Source of the DNA: Delphinus delphis | Lineage: Eukaryota; Chordata; Mammalia; Artiodactyla; Delphinidae | DNA: 64,000 bases | Direction: 5' to 3' | Assembly (NCBI RefSeq): GCF_949987515.2 | Contig: NW_027192671.1 | Coordinates: forward strand, 1,302,001-1,366,000 | In this document: one piece after another, positions 62,028 through 64,000 of the stretch | Numbering within the stretch: the stretch's first letter is position 1 | Layout: each line of letters starts with the position of its first letter | Translations under genes and position numbers: made by a program | Notes under the pieces: model-generated | Databases searched by the model: none | The model's input: the letters and a program-made list of their open reading frames with translations, nothing else | What the model was told of the DNA's origin: nothing

Positions 62028-63604
62028 ATGGAGAACTGGGAGCCTTGTTATGCTGATGGGCGGGATGTAAATTGCCAACAACCACTCGGGAGAAGTGTAT
62101 GGTGTTTCCTGAAACATCTAAAAAACAAAGCAACAGAACCTAGGGCACTTCCACTTATGGTCCTATAGCTTAGGGAAATTAAAATCAAAAAGACACAGCC
62201 ACCCCAAAGTTTGGAACGGCTCTGTTTACAAGAACCTCGTTTACAGTACAAGTTCAACATCGCAGAAAGTGAAAAATGGATAAAGAAGTTGTGGTATTTA
62301 CTTACAAAGCAATATCACTCAGCAATGAAATCTGTGTTCAGGCACTTAGCAGCACAATGAGTGGATTCAGGTATGATGATTCTAACTGAAATAAGTCACA
62401 CAGAAAAAGAAACATCATAAGATATCAGTAATACACGGAATGTAAACTTGGCTACACAGGAACTGAATTACAGAACAGAACAGGGTCTCAAATTTAGAAA
62501 ACCAACTTATGCTTGCTTAAGGGGAAAGGTGAGTTGGGGTGCTGCATAAAACCAGAGATTGAAATGAGCACAGATAAAGTTCCTTAAGTCAAATATGGAA
62601 TAGACAAGAGCTACTCCTTGCTCAACGAAATGGACTCAACACCGCATATTAAACGCCTAAGAATGAACCTGACTAGTAAGTATCTTAAAACCTATGGATC
62701 GCTATGTCTCCGAAAGAGAATCAAGCATGTGTACAGGGGCATAAACGCAGCAGTGATAGGATTGGAGAGGTTCGGTGAGCAAATGAAGACCCTTTGAAGT
62801 CATATTGCATGGTACCCATTACACGGGTCTTAACTCTCCAGGTTTAAGGTATTCTTCCTTCAGCTAAAACATGCATGTGGAACCCAAGTATGATCAACCA
62901 TGAGAACGGGAGACGTGTTCAAATATGTCTCAGATTTCCTCCCCTGGTACTCGTGTGCAGCATTCCAGACGCTTTACTAACACTCTCCCCACTTGGAGAG
63001 TCAGCGCCTTTAACCTCCTGTTTGGCCCAGTTTGCAAATTCTGCGGAAGATGAACAGGAATAGCGAGAACCAATGAGAGACTAGCTGGAGGTGTCTGGAC
63101 GGGCAAATTTAACTCTCATTTCCCACCAGGAAGAGGAAATAACCAAAGGCTCAGCGTGCCGTGCCGGAACCAGATTAGGGCCTGAAGCCATCCTGCGGTG
63201 TTGCGGCCAGGTCACAAGAAAGCAAGTTGAAGAAAGGAGCTCAGGGGCACTGTAATTCACAAACCTGCAGAGTTATAAATGACAGCTATCGTCCAAAAAT
63301 AGACTGAAGTAAGGCTGCCAAGAGGACTTGAAAGCGGGGCAGAATTGCAGGATACCGATTTCAGGAGGTAGACTGGAATTGCATTGAAAGCATAGGAAAA
63401 GAGGCAGAACGTCCACAATGATGCACTTGGCCAAAAAGGGCGTATGCGTTTTTTCCTGAATATATTCAGGAAAAAACGCATACGCCCTTTTTGGCCAACC
63501 AAGCAAGCTTGCAAAGGAAATCTGCACTACAATGAAGTCTCACTTCCCCCCGGTCAAAAGGGCCAACTGAAAAAAGTGTAAAATCCAGAAAGGCAGGACA
63601 GGCC
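62028..63604 (+). repeat. Satellite monomer R23 (1,577 bp, type b; near twin of R21)
   Basis: Palindrome at 63427-63498 is perfect. Has a small loss at TCTGTGTTCAGGC relative to other copies. Confidence 0.9.
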
Positions 63605-64000
63605 ATGGAGAACTGGGAGCCTTGTTATGCTGATGGGCGGGATGTAAATTGCCAACAACCACTCGGGAGAAGTGTATGGTGTTTCCTGAAACATCTAAAA
63701 AACAAAGCAACAGAACCTAGGGCACTTCCACTTATGGTCCTATAGCTTAGGGAAATTAAAATCAAAAAGACACAGCCACCCCAAAGTTTGGGATGGCTCT
63801 GTTTACAAGAACCTCGTTTACAGTACAAGTTCAACATTGCAGAAAGTGAAAAATGGATAAAGAAGTTGTGGTATTTACTTACAAAGCAATATCACTCAGC
63901 AATGAAATCTATGTCATCAGGCCCTTAGCAGCACAATGAGTGGATTCAGGTATGATGATTCTAACTGAAATAAGTCACACAGAAAAAGAAACATCATAAG
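63605..64000 (+). repeat. Satellite monomer R24, cut by window end
   Basis: First 396 bp (L1-derived part, type b) of a further monomer; the array continues beyond the window. Confidence 0.9.

Larger units (their letters stand above)
27019..64000 (+). repeat. Right satellite array, ~1,580-bp monomers (end of D2, then R01-R24)
   Basis: Monomer starts are 27284, 28862, 30442, 32022, 33600, 35179, 36759, 38339, 39918, 41498, 43077, 44657, 46237, 47815, 49394, 50974, 52554, 54131, 55710, 57290, 58870, 60449, 62028 and 63605 (the last cut by the window end). Spacing is 1,577-1,580 bp. The change from diverged to homogenised sequence is sharp near 27,019, inside the last part of D2. The a/b haplotype order for R02-R09 is b-a-b-a-a-a-b-a and repeats exactly in R11-R18, showing a higher-order repeat. 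R20-R24 are all type b. Confidence 0.93.

Noticed and set aside
1..64000. Dozens of recurring 60-110-codon open frames on both strands
   Set aside because: They repeat at the satellite period, overlap in several frames, lack known domains other than fossil L1 ORF2, and are broken by single-base differences between copies.
1..64000. CENP-B box in the satellite
   Set aside because: I looked for the TTCGNNNNANNCGGG core. The nearest candidate (TTCGTACC...CTCGGG) has wrong spacing and lacks the central A.
1..64000. rRNA, tRNA or other structured RNA genes
   Set aside because: No tRNA-like cloverleaf, internal promoter boxes or rRNA signature noticed on either strand.

Overview
The window is mammalian heterochromatin-type DNA with no intact gene. 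About 54 kb is a head-to-tail tandem satellite with a monomer of about 1,580 bp (most copies 1,577-1,583), all in the same orientation. A satellite of this length, half of it made from the 3' end of a LINE-1 (L1), matches what I recall of the 'common cetacean satellite' (about 1,580 bp in dolphins, about 1,750 bp in most other cetaceans). The host is therefore most likely a dolphin or close relative. This rests on monomer length, L1 content and the cetartiodactyl-looking L1 3' ends, not on a database search.

Layout: (1) 1-17,874, left array, monomers L01-L12, ending in a truncated, diverged monomer. (2) 17,875-22,984, a non-satellite island: a 5'-truncated L1 3' end, a GC-rich stretch with no recognisable gene, a decayed class I (gamma-like) endogenous retrovirus (pol remnant, possible env remnant, a 3' LTR), and a short L1 3'-UTR piece. 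(3) 22,985-27,018, old, strongly diverged satellite monomers D0-D2; the full ones are about 1,743-1,749 bp. (4) From about 27,019 to the window end, the right array, monomers R01-R24, which contains a higher-order repeat with a 14,215-bp period (nine monomers).

Each standard monomer has three parts: about 820 bp from the L1 ORF2 C-terminus and 3' UTR; about 670 bp of unrecognised non-L1 DNA; and, between the end of that segment and the next L1 part, a 72-bp palindrome with no spacer. The palindrome is perfect in 18 of 33 full copies in the two main arrays. Its ends resemble the terminal repeats of mariner elements, which suggests a captured mariner-type MITE.

The most informative observations are: the palindrome and its mutational footprints, including one deletion ending at its centre and one copy with matching substitutions in both arms; and the old long monomers beside the short ones, which show that the short form arose by one 167-bp deletion removing the L1 A-rich tail. 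Nothing here works as a gene set. The interest is in how a retrotransposon fragment and a DNA-transposon-like palindrome became a satellite and how the array is homogenised.
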